From: CAZFLD01 sp964519835
GTDB lineage: Bacteria; Spirochaetota; Spirochaetia; DSM-27196; CAZFLD01
NCBI GenBank assembly: GCA_964519835.1
Contig: CAZFLD010000021.1
Coordinates: 1-60,454 of the forward strand
DNA length: 60,454 nucleotides
Reading direction: 5' to 3'
This document shows, piece after piece, positions 1-9,487 of this stretch. The translations under genes were made by a program, and so were the position numbers. Below the pieces are notes generated by a model. That model was given only the letters and a program-made list of their open reading frames with translations. It did not search any database and had not been told where the DNA came from. The first letter of the stretch is position 1; the number at the start of each line of letters is the position of its first letter.

Positions 1-791
1 TGCGGCGCACCGTATCCATGGCCTCGGACATCTTGGCGACGACGTGGAACTTATCAAAGACGACTACTGCGCTCGGACTGCGTTTCTTGAGAGCCGCCAG
101 GTACGGTTTCCACATGTCCATCACGCAAAGCCGGATCAGTTTTGTCTTCTCCTCTCCCAACCAGGTGAAAAAGGCCTCAAAGCTCTTCTGCTTACGGTTC
201 TGGCCGCCTATCCAGATGGGCCTGCGGGCGTCCAGGTCGCTTACCACGACGCGCCGGCCCATGGTGCCGAGCTTTACCTCGTCCACTCCGATGCGGATCG
301 GTTGTGCCATGGGTGAATGCTCTTTTTTGCGGGCAAGATACGTTTTCTCGAATGCAAGGGCCGTCTTGTAATCCACATTGTAGTGGCGCGAGGCTTCCAG
401 CACGCTCGTCCGGTCAGCGTATCGCCCAATGTCATCAGCCAGCGCTTCGGTAAACCGTCTGCTAACAAGATTGCCCGGGATTGGTTCTTTGGTGGCCTTG
501 CCGGTTGTCGGGCACTTCACGCGCCATTCCTCGTACTCAAGCCAGATTTCCAGGCCCTGGCAGGAAAGCGCTCGAACCAGTACGTGCTTGTGATCATGTC
601 GTCACCGGGTCGTTCTGTTACAGCAGGAGCAGATCCCTGATTTTTTTTAGCCGCCTCAAATGCACTACCAACGCATTCGGGCGGTTCGGATGAGCAGTTA
701 CGCTGGAGAGGGTTTGGAATCCCGGCAAGCGATACAGATCGGCAAGTCTGCGCTTGATCGTATGATCCAGCACTGAGGCTTTTGGTTCCAT
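1..791 (-). pseudogene. ISL3-family transposase, decayed and cut by window edge
   Basis: Read on the minus strand, the translation near the window edge matches ISL3-family DDE transposases. It has the IGVDE block, a Trp-rich middle (IWIGGQNRKQKSFEAFFTW) and VVFDKFHVV, which carries a later catalytic Asp. Upstream lies a Cys-containing segment (ICSCCNRTTR, then VKCPTTGK) like the family's N-terminal zinc finger. The probable N-terminus starts at an ATG at 791 (MEPKASVLDH) but lies in a different frame; the switch falls at a run of eight T (641-648). The downstream frame also carries a TGA just after the CSCCN segment (about 609). Two lesions make a functional transposase unlikely. The C-terminus lies outside the window and no terminal inverted repeat was identified. 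Confidence 0.8.
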
Positions 792-1027
792 CTTGTATGA
801 CCATGGCTCGATAACGGGCTGACTGACAACAGGGCCCGATCTGACGTTTTCCTACGCATTCTGATTTCTGGGCACTCAGGCATCGGAACAGTCTTGTAGC
901 TTATGGTACAGAAAGCAGTTGTCCCTCAAAAGCCAACCTACGGCGTCACTCAAAAAGCAGAAGCACCGAGTTTCTTTCTACGGTCGAACCGGAGAGGAAG
1001 CGAAACGACGCCATCAAGATAAGGGAA

Positions 1028-1321
1028 ATGATGGAAGAAGCGGTAGGAGAGCCGGGAAAGATGTGGGGCGCCTCCATCGTCGGCTTTGGCCAATCCACCA
1101 TTGCCTACGCCAACGGGTCCACCGCCGACTGGATGAAGATAGGCTTTTCGCCACGCAAGCAGAGCATCACGCTCTACCTAGACTACAACTACGCGGACGG
1201 CGAACCCCTGCTCGAAACGCTTGGAAAGCACAAAATCGGCAAGGGCTGCCTCTACATCAACAAGCTCGACGATGTCGATGTGGACATCTTGAGACAGCTC
1301 ATCACAAAGATGGTGCACTAA
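1028..1321 (+). CDS. DUF1801 (YdhG-like) protein, N-terminus apparently frameshifted
   Basis: The 97-residue product matches the core of DUF1801 proteins: MWGASIVGFG, GFSPRKQSITLYLDYN, LGKHKIGKGCLYINKL and a final DVDILRQLI block. The family has no firmly established enzymatic role. Family members normally begin about 30 residues earlier with an FL(A/S)TVEP segment. That segment is present in the same frame just upstream (EFLSTVEPERKRNDAIK, from 968) but has no ATG. A plausible beginning (ATG at 903, MVQKAVVPQK) lies in another frame, and the two frames meet around 965-975. Either the gene was inactivated by a small indel or a shorter protein is made from 1028. The neighbouring transposase remnant fits local decay. 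Confidence 0.65.
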   Translation: MMEEAVGEPGKMWGASIVGFGQSTIAYANGSTADWMKIGFSPRKQSITLYLDYNYADGEPLLETLGKHKIGKGCLYINKLDDVDVDILRQLITKMVH

Positions 1322-1432
1322 GCGGGAGCGTCCCCAACGGACTCCCTGTTTTCGACAACCAAGCCGGAGACGCACTCAATCTCGACGCTGTTGGCCGTCA
1401 CAAGTAGTTGATTCCTGCGGCCGACGACGCCG

Positions 1433-2008
1433 TCAGTCAAACTCGACGGCAGGCACCTCGCGAGCCTCGTCGGAGATCTCGAAGTACTCTTTCTCGTCCA
1501 TGCCGGCGAGTCCTGCGGCGATACTCGTGGGGAAGAGCCTAATCGCCGTATTGAATTCCCGAACCGACTCATTGTAGCGGCGACGGGCAACGGCGATGCG
1601 GTTTTCCGTGCCCGCAAGCTCATCTTGAAGGCGGATGAAATTTTCGTTGGAGCGGAGCTGCGGATAGTTCTCCACCACGACCAACAGCCGCGACAGCGCC
1701 CCTTGCAGGGCCTCGTAGCTTTCCGCCGTGTCGCTCACCGATTCGGCGCCCGCCAACCGGGCACGAGCATCGGCGATCGCGCCGAACACCTCTTGTTCCT
1801 GATCCGCGATTCCTTGGACGGTTGCGACCAAATTCGGAATTAGGTCACTGCGCCGCTGTAGTTGGTTGTCGACCTCGCTCCAAGCAGCATCGACCTGCTC
1901 CTCCATCCTGATAAGCGCATTGTTGCGCCCCACAAACCAAAAGACCAAAATCAAGAGGATGATGATGATCACCGCCGCAGGGGCGATTTTCTTGGCTACT
2001 CCCGCCAT
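1433..2008 (-). CDS. lemA: LemA family protein
   Basis: This 191-residue protein has one N-terminal membrane segment (about residues 9-27) followed by the helical LemA domain. The hallmark stretch VDAAWSEVDNQLQRRSDLIPNL is followed by NENFIRLQDELAGTENRIAVARRRYN and a C-terminal FPTSIAAGLAGMDEKEYFE. LemA proteins are inner-membrane anchored; their role is not firmly known. The start is supported by AAAAAAGGAGAG seven bases before the ATG. It is the last gene of a minus-strand set behind the TPM-domain gene, a pairing common in bacteria, with a 122-bp gap. Length and motifs are normal for the family. Confidence 0.95.
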   Translation of the reverse strand: MAGVAKKIAPAAVIIIILLILVFWFVGRNNALIRMEEQVDAAWSEVDNQLQRRSDLIPNLVATVQGIADQEQEVFGAIADARARLAGAESVSDTAESYEALQGALSRLLVVVENYPQLRSNENFIRLQDELAGTENRIAVARRRYNESVREFNTAIRLFPTSIAAGLAGMDEKEYFEISDEAREVPAVEFD

Positions 2009-2130
2009 TCGGCTCTCCTTTTTTGCTTAATTGACTGAGTCCATGTGCCTGAATTTCTGCATTGCTATGCCGCCACCGGAACGACGAGGCCGGGGGCAAC
2101 GGTACCCGGCACGATGTTACCGCCAGCCGC

Positions 2131-2892
2131 TCAGAATCCGCGCGACGCTCCGCCGCCCCCGAAGCCGCCGCCCCCGAAGCCCCCGAAACCACCACCACCG
2201 CCGCGGGAGCCACCGGAACCACCGGCGCCAAAGCCCCCACCAAAAAAGCTCCTCCGGCGACCGGCGAATAGGAGCGGCCAAAGAAACCAACGGCCGCCTG
2301 CTAGGAATAAAAAGATAACAATATAGATGATTCGACTTAACGGAAGACCGCCGGACGACCCGCTTCTCTGTGGCTGCACCGCCTCCCGCACGTTTGACAG
2401 CTGAACACCGTACTCGTCGGCAATGATAGCGGCTACGGCGTTAACCCCATTCACAAGGCCGGTCCCGTAGTCGTTGTTTCGGAGATACGGAACCACATAG
2501 GTATCCAGGATAGAGCCGGCCCTACCGTCCGGGATTGCACCCTCGAGACCGTAGCCTACCTCCAAGCGCACTTGCCGTTCCCCAACGGAAACCACAAGAA
2601 TTGCCCCATCGTCTTGTTCCCCGGAGCCGACGCCCCATTGCTCGGCCACGGCAATCGAGTACTGCTCGATGTCGGCGTAGGGCTCCATCGAGTCCACGGT
2701 GAGCACGGCAATCTCGGCTCCTGTCGCCTGCACTACCGATTGAATCGTAGAGCGCATTTCCGCCTCTTCAGACGACGAAATCACTCCGGCATAGTCGTTT
2801 ACGTAGCCGTCCGGAGTCGGTATAGGCTGGGCAAACGCAAAGCCGACAACAAGCGACGTCAGAAAGAACGCAAGAATCCATTGTTTTCTCAT
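2131..2892 (-). CDS. TPM-domain (YgcG-like) membrane protein
   Basis: The 253-residue product has a signal peptide (about residues 1-21, ending at FAFAQ), then a TPM domain of roughly residues 25-150 with GYVNDYAGVIS, AVLTVDSMEPYADIEQYS and the conserved VGYGLEGAIPDG segment. A membrane segment follows at about 180-205. The tail is almost pure Gly with Phe, Ser and Arg. This layout is typical of YgcG proteins, which often sit next to lemA and are thought to act in envelope maintenance or photosystem-like quality control; the molecular role here is unknown. Its ATG overlaps the TGA of the upstream nucleotidyltransferase gene (ATGA), so the two are probably translationally coupled. Confidence 0.92.
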   Translation of the reverse strand: MRKQWILAFFLTSLVVGFAFAQPIPTPDGYVNDYAGVISSSEEAEMRSTIQSVVQATGAEIAVLTVDSMEPYADIEQYSIAVAEQWGVGSGEQDDGAILVVSVGERQVRLEVGYGLEGAIPDGRAGSILDTYVVPYLRNNDYGTGLVNGVNAVAAIIADEYGVQLSNVREAVQPQRSGSSGGLPLSRIIYIVIFLFLAGGRWFLWPLLFAGRRRSFFGGGFGAGGSGGSRGGGGGFGGFGGGGFGGGGASRGF

Positions 2893-3629
2893 CGTTTACC
2901 CTCCAGCTTGTCTACGATCGCGACAAGCTCCGCCAACCGTTCGAGGAGATTGTCCATAAGCGAAACAATGTCGGGACAATCGCCGCCACGACACTCGAGC
3001 AGCTGCAGGAGCGGCCCGCCCTCGAGCCCGAGCACGCCGTTCACCGCGTCAACCAACGCTTTGGGCTCAGACGGCACGTCGATGACGCCCTTTAGCCTGA
3101 GGAGCCCGCGAAGAATTGCGGAAAGCGACCCGTACCACTCCTCGAGTCGGCGGCGCAAGAGCACATCCCGGAAAGGTCGTTTTCGTGCCGAAGCGACGGC
3201 GAGTTGTCTTAGGGAAACGAGACTTCCGCGGAGCTGATGCTCGATTTCGTGCCGCAGGTTGGTGTTGTCGATATTGAGGCCGTTCGTAGGATCGTCGCCG
3301 TGAAGAACACGATGATGCTGAACGATATCGAGGTATTCCATCGGGAAGACATCGGCCGAAGTCAAAAACTCGTCCTTTGACAAGACAAGCGGCGTGATCC
3401 GTCCCCGCTTGATAAGCCGACGTCCCTCCGCGCCGAGCCGCCGAACCGCGCCCGGATCTACCTTGGACAGGGTAACCAGCACGTTTACATCCGAGACACC
3501 CGGATTAAATCGCTCTTTTACGAAGCTGCCGTACAGAGTAATTGAACCGAGGTTCGTTCCAAACACGGTCTTGATAAGCTGCACAAAATCTTTCTCTACG
3601 ATGCTACGAATCTTCTCGATATTGGCCAT
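2889..3629 (-). CDS. Nucleotidyltransferase-fold protein
   Basis: The protein carries a minimal nucleotidyltransferase signature near the N-terminus: SITLYGSFVKERFNPGVSDVNVLV (about residues 29-52), equivalent to the G-S then D-x-D pattern of the Pol-beta superfamily. The second Asp of the usual pair is Asn here (SDVNV), so catalysis may be altered or absent. The rest is helical and Leu/Arg-rich, like substrate-binding domains of this class. The start at 3629 (MANIEKIRS) is chosen because GGGAGG lies five bases upstream; a longer open frame reaching 3809 lacks such a site and looks non-coding. Its stop overlaps the TPM gene start. Substrate unknown. Confidence 0.82.
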   Translation of the reverse strand: MANIEKIRSIVEKDFVQLIKTVFGTNLGSITLYGSFVKERFNPGVSDVNVLVTLSKVDPGAVRRLGAEGRRLIKRGRITPLVLSKDEFLTSADVFPMEYLDIVQHHRVLHGDDPTNGLNIDNTNLRHEIEHQLRGSLVSLRQLAVASARKRPFRDVLLRRRLEEWYGSLSAILRGLLRLKGVIDVPSEPKALVDAVNGVLGLEGGPLLQLLECRGGDCPDIVSLMDNLLERLAELVAIVDKLEGKR

Positions 3630-3734
3630 GTTGCCTCCCGCCTTTCCGCCCCCAGAATGTGTAAAAAGACAAGTCAGTTTCTGTGCGGTTTGAGTACCAA
3701 GGTACCTCGCAGCCGCGTCCGCGACAAGCAAACA

Positions 3735-3769
3735 AACAGGGTCGCTTACCCATCGGGAGCGACCCTGTT
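3735..3769. terminator. 12-bp perfect stem hairpin, possible terminator
   Basis: AACAGGGTCGCT and AGCGACCCTGTT form a perfect 12-bp stem around an 11-base loop. It lies between the 3' end of the twin lipoprotein genes (3950) and the nucleotidyltransferase start (3629), where transcription of the upstream minus-strand unit would need to stop. There is no T-run on either side, so it may be a weak or Rho-assisted terminator or another RNA structure. The remaining 3630-3949 gap shows nothing else convincing. Confidence 0.55.
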
Positions 3770-3949
3770 CCTCGACGCGCTCGTCGCCACCCTCCAAGAC
3801 CTCAGCCACATCCTATTTGGAAACATCTTAGGCGCTAGCTCCACGGAGTTCATTTGTATAATCGTCGTCGTCGTTATCGTGGGCTGTCCAGTCCGTAGCA
3901 GTCGTGCTTGTGTTGGCGCTGCTTGTCACGCCTGCCGCTCACCTGAAGT

Positions 3950-6733
3950 CTAGAAGCCGGGAGAATGCACCTTCTCCGGCATCAGCACCGGCGTTGTATC
4001 ATTGTAGACAACAACATCGGGATTACCCAATTGTCCCCTGCTGTTATTGCCCCATGCCCAAAGGGTACCATCTTGAGCTTTGACCAGCGTGTGGTAGATC
4101 CCGGCCGAGAGCTCTTCGATAGGCGGAAGGCCGGTCATTCTGGCGGGTTCCGTCTCGGTTTGGGTATCCCAAACGTAAAGGTCACCGTTCTCGAAGAGGA
4201 TTAGGATCTCGCTTTCCCGACGCCCGAATCCCGTGTCGACCTGTTTAATGTTTGAGAATCGATTTTCCTCCCGCCAGCCGTACGTCGACCCATCATGGCT
4301 GAAATGCCAGAAACTCGACGACGAGACCTGTACGACCGCATAGTAATTCATCGCGACCACATCGCTGGCATCCGGTATCTGCGTCAGCTCAATAGGTATA
4401 TCGGAGGACTCTCCCGGCATCGTGGTTCCCCACCAATACGGCCGGCCTGAATCGGTCAGTGCAAGCATTCGCGTGACGCGCGGATCAGCAGATACCTTTT
4501 GAACATTGGCGATTCCGTCAATGGTAGTCGGTAGGTCGGTGCTTCCCCAGGCCCATGTCTTGATAGCCCCGTTACTCAGCACAGCGTAGAACCTGCTTTG
4601 GCCCGCGGAAACCGACGCAACGTCTGCAATGGTAGCCACTTGCACCGGTTCGGAACTCCGGGAGGTCCACACGTCTCCCGTATCCGCCAACGCGATGCTG
4701 TTGTAGTAGCCCATTTCGAGATCGACAATGGTGGCCGGTATGTCAACCTCAGACGACTCGGGAGTGGCCCAGTCGTCGGAGCCCCCCCACCGGTCATACG
4801 GTTGTCCCCAGCAGAATATGCCGCCGTTTACAACAACCGCGCTGCTCCTAGTATGCGTACTCAGGCATTGGACATCAGCCCTTCCGAGCCCGCGCTCGTT
4901 CCAGGAGCCATACAGACCGGTTCCGTGAACCGCACGTACGCGCCAATACCATTGGCCTTCGGGCAACGCGTCCATCGGAGACACCGTGTACTCATGAGTT
5001 CCCTGGGGTACCGTCGCCGAGAGGTGTTGGGTATCGAAGCTTGTGTCGCCACTCACCTCAATCTCATACTCCATCGCGCCAACAACCTCTTCCCACCGAA
5101 AGCGCGGTTGCTGGTGCCATACCAGAGCATCACTTGCCGGCGCGACAATCTTGGGTGCCGACACATCTAGTCGGAACCAGTCGAGGTCATTGAGGCTTAG
5201 ATACGAGAGGACAGCCTCCTGGACTCCGACTACGGTGGATTGTTCGACATAGTCGTTCGGCTCAAGTGCAGTGGGCGAGATAAGACCGTCAACCGGAGGC
5301 GCCTCGTCCTCAAGCGAAAGCGAGTATTTCATCTCCGTGTCGGCCGATGATCCCGAGAGCACAAGAAGGTAGTCCGACTCGGACTTCGGAAGTCGGATCC
5401 GCCACACGTTGTGCGCAGATGCGGGCCGGCCATGCGTCGGGACCACGTTAACATACAAGTCGGACGTATCACTATTGACGTTTACAGAGATGAAGTCTCG
5501 ATACGCCCTGAAAGAAACCGTATCTTCCCAGGCAAGGCCGTTGGAGTCGATGATTCGCACACCAACAACAAGATCCTGCTCCTGGTGGGACATGGAGTCG
5601 ATACTGAAATCAAGGGGGATCGACCGCTGTCCGCCGGCCGGAATAGACTGAAGGTTGTTTGTGACCTCAGACGTTATCGTCATTCCGGCAGGCGCCGTGA
5701 GCTCGTAGAGGGGCGTGGCGCTTCCCTCGCTGCCGCAGTTCAAGATCAGTATCGCAGCGGAATACTCTGTGCCGTCTCCAATAAGATATGGCTCGGTGCC
5801 CGGATAACATGGCATTGCTTTGAACCGGTAGCCGGATTCCGACACGGGTACGGTACCAACGTCTTCGCCGTCGTGGACCGGCTTTACCAGGGTCCGGTCT
5901 GCCTCACCCGGTACATCGACTTCGTAAATAGTTTCGGGAACGGCGCCGGTCACAGTAAAGCGACCCGATAGATCAGTAGTGACGGTATGGACATCCGTTT
6001 GTATTCCTGGATTGCGGAGGGTGATCGACAGACCAGCAACTGCCGCCAGATCGCGAGATTGGGACTGGGGCGGGCTTCCAATCTGGAGCACGCGGCCTGA
6101 GAACGTGATCGGGCCCTCATAGCCGGAGTACAGATAGTAGGTCTCATCACCTTCGGTCACCTCCAACATGTTGGATGTCCGGAAAGAAACCGACCTATCG
6201 GGCAACTCTATTGTTTCCGGAGTCGCACTTCTGGGCACGATTCCGGCTCCCTCGACCGCTACCGATGAGTCACCCATGTACCACGACTCCGGCTGATCCA
6301 ATCTGCGCCACGGGCCCCAGAACGAGCTGTCGATTTCCACGTCCTGAAGAGGGTCATCCGACGACGCGCCGTCTGGATCATAGACGAACTCAGCACTCGA
6401 AGGATCGCTTGTGACGTCGCCATGCGTAGCGACGGCAGTGATCGTCAGAGTAGCGTCCACCGTAATTGGCTCTGCATACAAGTAGGCATCCGCAGTTGGT
6501 ATTGATCCGTCAAGCGTGTAGTAGATTGTGGTGTTTTCCGGCCCCGTAATGGTCACTTGTATGGCGGACGTGATTGTACCGCCTGGAGGCGAGATCATCG
6601 GTGAATCGATTGCGCCATGTTGCCCAGGATTGCCGGTGTCCGGGTCGTACGGGTCGGGACAGGAGGTAAGGACCAACGCCGTCACCGCCGACATAAAGGC
6701 TAAAGCGACCTGCCCGGGCGTCACGGTTGGCAC
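3950..6733 (-). CDS. Large lipoprotein: chitobiase-C-like domain, Fn3-like domain, RCC1-like repeats
   Basis: The 927-residue protein starts with a lipoprotein signal (lipobox VLTSC, Cys25). Residues about 43-118 resemble the chitobiase/beta-hexosaminidase C-terminal domain (SPMISPPGGTITSAIQVTI, IYYTLDGSIPT). A block around SSFWGPWRRLDQPESWYMGD and a carboxypeptidase-regulatory-like fold (TTDLSGRFTVTGAVP) follow. An Fn3-like segment ends in YYWRVRAV-type sequence near residue 600. The last third holds degenerate RCC1-type repeats (WAWGNNSRGQLGN near the C-terminus), which form a beta-propeller in known proteins. It is probably surface exposed, and no catalytic site is visible. It lies 3 bp downstream of a paralogue of the same architecture, so the pair arose by tandem duplication and is probably co-transcribed. 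Confidence 0.85.
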   Translation of the reverse strand: MPTVTPGQVALAFMSAVTALVLTSCPDPYDPDTGNPGQHGAIDSPMISPPGGTITSAIQVTITGPENTTIYYTLDGSIPTADAYLYAEPITVDATLTITAVATHGDVTSDPSSAEFVYDPDGASSDDPLQDVEIDSSFWGPWRRLDQPESWYMGDSSVAVEGAGIVPRSATPETIELPDRSVSFRTSNMLEVTEGDETYYLYSGYEGPITFSGRVLQIGSPPQSQSRDLAAVAGLSITLRNPGIQTDVHTVTTDLSGRFTVTGAVPETIYEVDVPGEADRTLVKPVHDGEDVGTVPVSESGYRFKAMPCYPGTEPYLIGDGTEYSAAILILNCGSEGSATPLYELTAPAGMTITSEVTNNLQSIPAGGQRSIPLDFSIDSMSHQEQDLVVGVRIIDSNGLAWEDTVSFRAYRDFISVNVNSDTSDLYVNVVPTHGRPASAHNVWRIRLPKSESDYLLVLSGSSADTEMKYSLSLEDEAPPVDGLISPTALEPNDYVEQSTVVGVQEAVLSYLSLNDLDWFRLDVSAPKIVAPASDALVWHQQPRFRWEEVVGAMEYEIEVSGDTSFDTQHLSATVPQGTHEYTVSPMDALPEGQWYWRVRAVHGTGLYGSWNERGLGRADVQCLSTHTRSSAVVVNGGIFCWGQPYDRWGGSDDWATPESSEVDIPATIVDLEMGYYNSIALADTGDVWTSRSSEPVQVATIADVASVSAGQSRFYAVLSNGAIKTWAWGSTDLPTTIDGIANVQKVSADPRVTRMLALTDSGRPYWWGTTMPGESSDIPIELTQIPDASDVVAMNYYAVVQVSSSSFWHFSHDGSTYGWREENRFSNIKQVDTGFGRRESEILILFENGDLYVWDTQTETEPARMTGLPPIEELSAGIYHTLVKAQDGTLWAWGNNSRGQLGNPDVVVYNDTTPVLMPEKVHSPGF

Positions 6734-6736
6734 CTT

Positions 6737-9487
6737 CTAGTATCCGGGACCATGAACGAGCCCCGGGGAGGTGACCTGTGGTCCGCCATCCGCGAGAGTG
6801 TTTGAATCGAGAGTCCCCCACGCATACACCTCCCCGTTTTCCAGCACAGCGATATTGTTCCAGAAACCAAAATGGACTTGCTCGACGTTTTCTAAGGCAG
6901 TATAGCGGACGGTGTCATTCACGCGGTCCCACATATACAACAAACCATCTGACCCCAGATACTTGAAACCACGTGCCGACGCATCGTAATTGCCGAAGCC
7001 GATATCTTCAATCGTAAAACCCTCGGTTTTCTCCTCCCATACATCGGTATCGTTCATCAAATAACGTATTTTCGAGTCTCCAAGCACAACGGTGACCACA
7101 CCGAATTGCGCCGTGATATCTCTAGCCTGGCTAACCCCGGGAATCTCCACAGGCGAGGAATAAATGATCTGGTTTTGACCGTCATATCCACACCTACCCC
7201 ACATGTAGGCCGTGCCATCTGCCGCAAGAGCCATATACGTCGCCCCATAGTGGTCGGCGGAAATCTTTACGATATTCGTCAGACCCGACACTTGCTCCGC
7301 ATCATGACCGTCCGTATCAAAACCGAGGGACCAGACAGTTCCATCCTCCAGCAGGGCATAAGAATCCTCACTTCCTGCTGCAACTTGCCTGACGTTCGCC
7401 AAATCGTCTCTTTTTGTCGGAGTATTTGTGTAGCCAAACGGCAATGATCCCCACTGCCAAACGCTTTTATTGATATCAACGGCAAAACCAAAATCGAATC
7501 CCGCCGAGACATAAACGGCGTCGGGGACAAGTGTAACCTGTACGCCGGTGTCATCCGGGTCCATTTCCCAACTGCTGATTCCGATACCCATGGCTCCGTT
7601 TCCGTGAACCCCCCAAGTGTGCAACACTCCGTTCATTGCCAGAAAATAGGTGCCGTACCCGCTTGCGGTCGCCAAAGACTCGGCGACTCCCCTCGTGAAT
7701 TGTCTCTGGTTCCATGAACCAAACTCGTTTCCGAGATCGGCCCGGACACGCCAGTAGTAGTCATCGGCGGGCAACAGGTCTTGAGCGGGAATCCGACAGT
7801 TGAGGACGTCTCTTCCCACTGATGTCGATACCGCGACTGTACCAAACTCTGGGTCCGAGCTCACTTGCACTTGGTAGCCCACCGCGCCCGGAAGTACGTT
7901 CCACTGTAGGTTCGGCGTGCCGTACCACAGCAGGTCATCCTTGCCGGGATACACGATGGCGGGCGCCGATGAGTCGATTCGGAAAAAGTCCAGGTCGTTG
8001 AAAGCCAAATACGAGGAGACTGCTTCCTGCATCCCAATCACTGCAGCTTCGGACTCGCGTCCGTTAGGTTCATGATTGTTGGGCAACACTAGCCCGGATA
8101 CGTCTAGTGGTTCTTCCTCAAACGCAAGAGAGTACTTCATTTCGCTGTCCGCGGTCGCGCCTGAGAGTATAAGTCTGTAGTCGGCTACGGCACTCGGCAC
8201 TCGAATTACCTCGGGATCTCCCAACAGCACGACCCTGTCTTCGGGAGTTAGTACCGCGATGTGATACCCCGCGTAATCCGTAGCCACATTCACATTCAGA
8301 GAGCTACGATAGACGCGGAATGAAACCTGATCCTCCCAGGTTCTCCCCTCTGTGTCTTCGAGAACAACGTCAACTAAAAAGTCCCTCCAAGCTTCGGTCA
8401 GATCCGCCACGGAAAAGCTAAACGGAATGAGCCGTTCGCCACCCGCGACGATTGTTTGCATGTTGTTGGACAGGGAAGTCGTGACCACCATCCCGGGTGG
8501 CGCGGTGAGCGTATAAACGGGGGACGGGCTCATGATCGTACCATTGTTCCGTATGCGGATACCGGCGTCGTATATTACCCCGTCCGCGAATAAGAACGGC
8601 ACACCCTCCGGATACTCCGGCCGCGCCTTGAACTTGTAGCTCGCGTCCGTCACCGAAATCGTGCCCACGCTCTCACCATCGTTCACCGGTTCTACCTGCG
8701 TCGGAATTTCGTCGTCAGTAACGACCTCATAGGTGCTCCCCGGTATCGCGTCTTCAACGCTGAATCCACCCTCGCCGTCAGTTACGACTTCTCGTATGTC
8801 CTCGCTGTTTTTCAGGTTTTCGATGATCACGCTGATACCCGCAACGCCGGCGAGAGATCGAGAGGCCGAAGCTCCATCTACCGAGACCACTCGGCCGGTG
8901 AAGGCCATTCCGGGGTCTCCGTCCCGGTGCAGGTAGTAGACACGCCCACTTTCATCCACCTCAAGCATGCTGTCCGAGAATACAGCTACAGTGTGGCCGG
9001 GAAGCTCCATCTGTGATGATGTGCAGCTCTCCGGATCATGAATATCATCGTTGATATGGACCTGTGTGTTTCCAATGTACCAGATGTCGGGCTGATCAAG
9101 GCGGATCCAACTCCCCCAGAATGACGCGGCAATGGATAGGTCGGAACCACCATCTCCAGACAAAAAGCTAAACGAGGCGGTGACCGGCGCGCTTACCCTG
9201 CCGCCCATGGTGGCGATAGCCGTGACCGTGGCCGAGTCGTCGAGCGTGAAAGGGTCCGTGTAGGGCATCGATGACGTCGTGGGGGCTTCACCATCCACCG
9301 TGTAGTAGAGAGCGGCGCCGTCAGGTCCCGCAATGGTTACCTCCACCGATGATGTGAATGTGCCGCCTGGAGGCGAGATAGTGGGAGACTCAACGTAACC
9401 GCCGGAGGTGTAGGGGTCCGGGCACGAGGTCAGAAGGATTACGCCAAGGACAAGAGAAACTGCAAACGAAATCCGCTTGACATCCAT
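6737..9487 (-). CDS. Large lipoprotein, paralogue of the 3950-6733 gene
   Basis: The 916-residue product has the lipobox LLTSC (Cys22) and the same domain order as its downstream neighbour. Both have a chitobiase-C-like domain (SPTISPPGGTFTSSVEVTI, LYYTVDGEAPTT) and a shared ASFWGSWIRLDQPDIWYIGN block. A regulatory-like beta domain (VTDGEGGFSVEDAIPG) and an Fn3-like segment (VGYQVQVSSDPEFG, YYWRVRADLGNEFG) follow. The C-terminal third has RCC1-like repeats with WG motifs such as LHTWGVHGNGAMG and GEVYAWGTL. It is first in the two-gene unit. Function unknown; a binding or adhesion role at the cell surface is an inference from repeats and lipidation. Confidence 0.85.
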   Translation of the reverse strand: MDVKRISFAVSLVLGVILLTSCPDPYTSGGYVESPTISPPGGTFTSSVEVTIAGPDGAALYYTVDGEAPTTSSMPYTDPFTLDDSATVTAIATMGGRVSAPVTASFSFLSGDGGSDLSIAASFWGSWIRLDQPDIWYIGNTQVHINDDIHDPESCTSSQMELPGHTVAVFSDSMLEVDESGRVYYLHRDGDPGMAFTGRVVSVDGASASRSLAGVAGISVIIENLKNSEDIREVVTDGEGGFSVEDAIPGSTYEVVTDDEIPTQVEPVNDGESVGTISVTDASYKFKARPEYPEGVPFLFADGVIYDAGIRIRNNGTIMSPSPVYTLTAPPGMVVTTSLSNNMQTIVAGGERLIPFSFSVADLTEAWRDFLVDVVLEDTEGRTWEDQVSFRVYRSSLNVNVATDYAGYHIAVLTPEDRVVLLGDPEVIRVPSAVADYRLILSGATADSEMKYSLAFEEEPLDVSGLVLPNNHEPNGRESEAAVIGMQEAVSSYLAFNDLDFFRIDSSAPAIVYPGKDDLLWYGTPNLQWNVLPGAVGYQVQVSSDPEFGTVAVSTSVGRDVLNCRIPAQDLLPADDYYWRVRADLGNEFGSWNQRQFTRGVAESLATASGYGTYFLAMNGVLHTWGVHGNGAMGIGISSWEMDPDDTGVQVTLVPDAVYVSAGFDFGFAVDINKSVWQWGSLPFGYTNTPTKRDDLANVRQVAAGSEDSYALLEDGTVWSLGFDTDGHDAEQVSGLTNIVKISADHYGATYMALAADGTAYMWGRCGYDGQNQIIYSSPVEIPGVSQARDITAQFGVVTVVLGDSKIRYLMNDTDVWEEKTEGFTIEDIGFGNYDASARGFKYLGSDGLLYMWDRVNDTVRYTALENVEQVHFGFWNNIAVLENGEVYAWGTLDSNTLADGGPQVTSPGLVHGPGY

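Noticed and set aside
641..648. T8 tract as a programmed frameshift site in the transposase
   Set aside because: An in-frame TGA follows shortly after in the second frame, and ISL3 transposases are normally made from one frame.
919..1407. 162-residue open frame overlapping the DUF1801 gene
   Set aside because: It starts with TTG, its translation is Arg/His-rich without family pattern, and the DUF1801 core is clearly in another frame.
2572..3237. 221-residue plus-strand open frame
   Set aside because: It is antisense to the TPM and nucleotidyltransferase genes and has the Arg/Ser-rich look of a GC-rich shadow frame.
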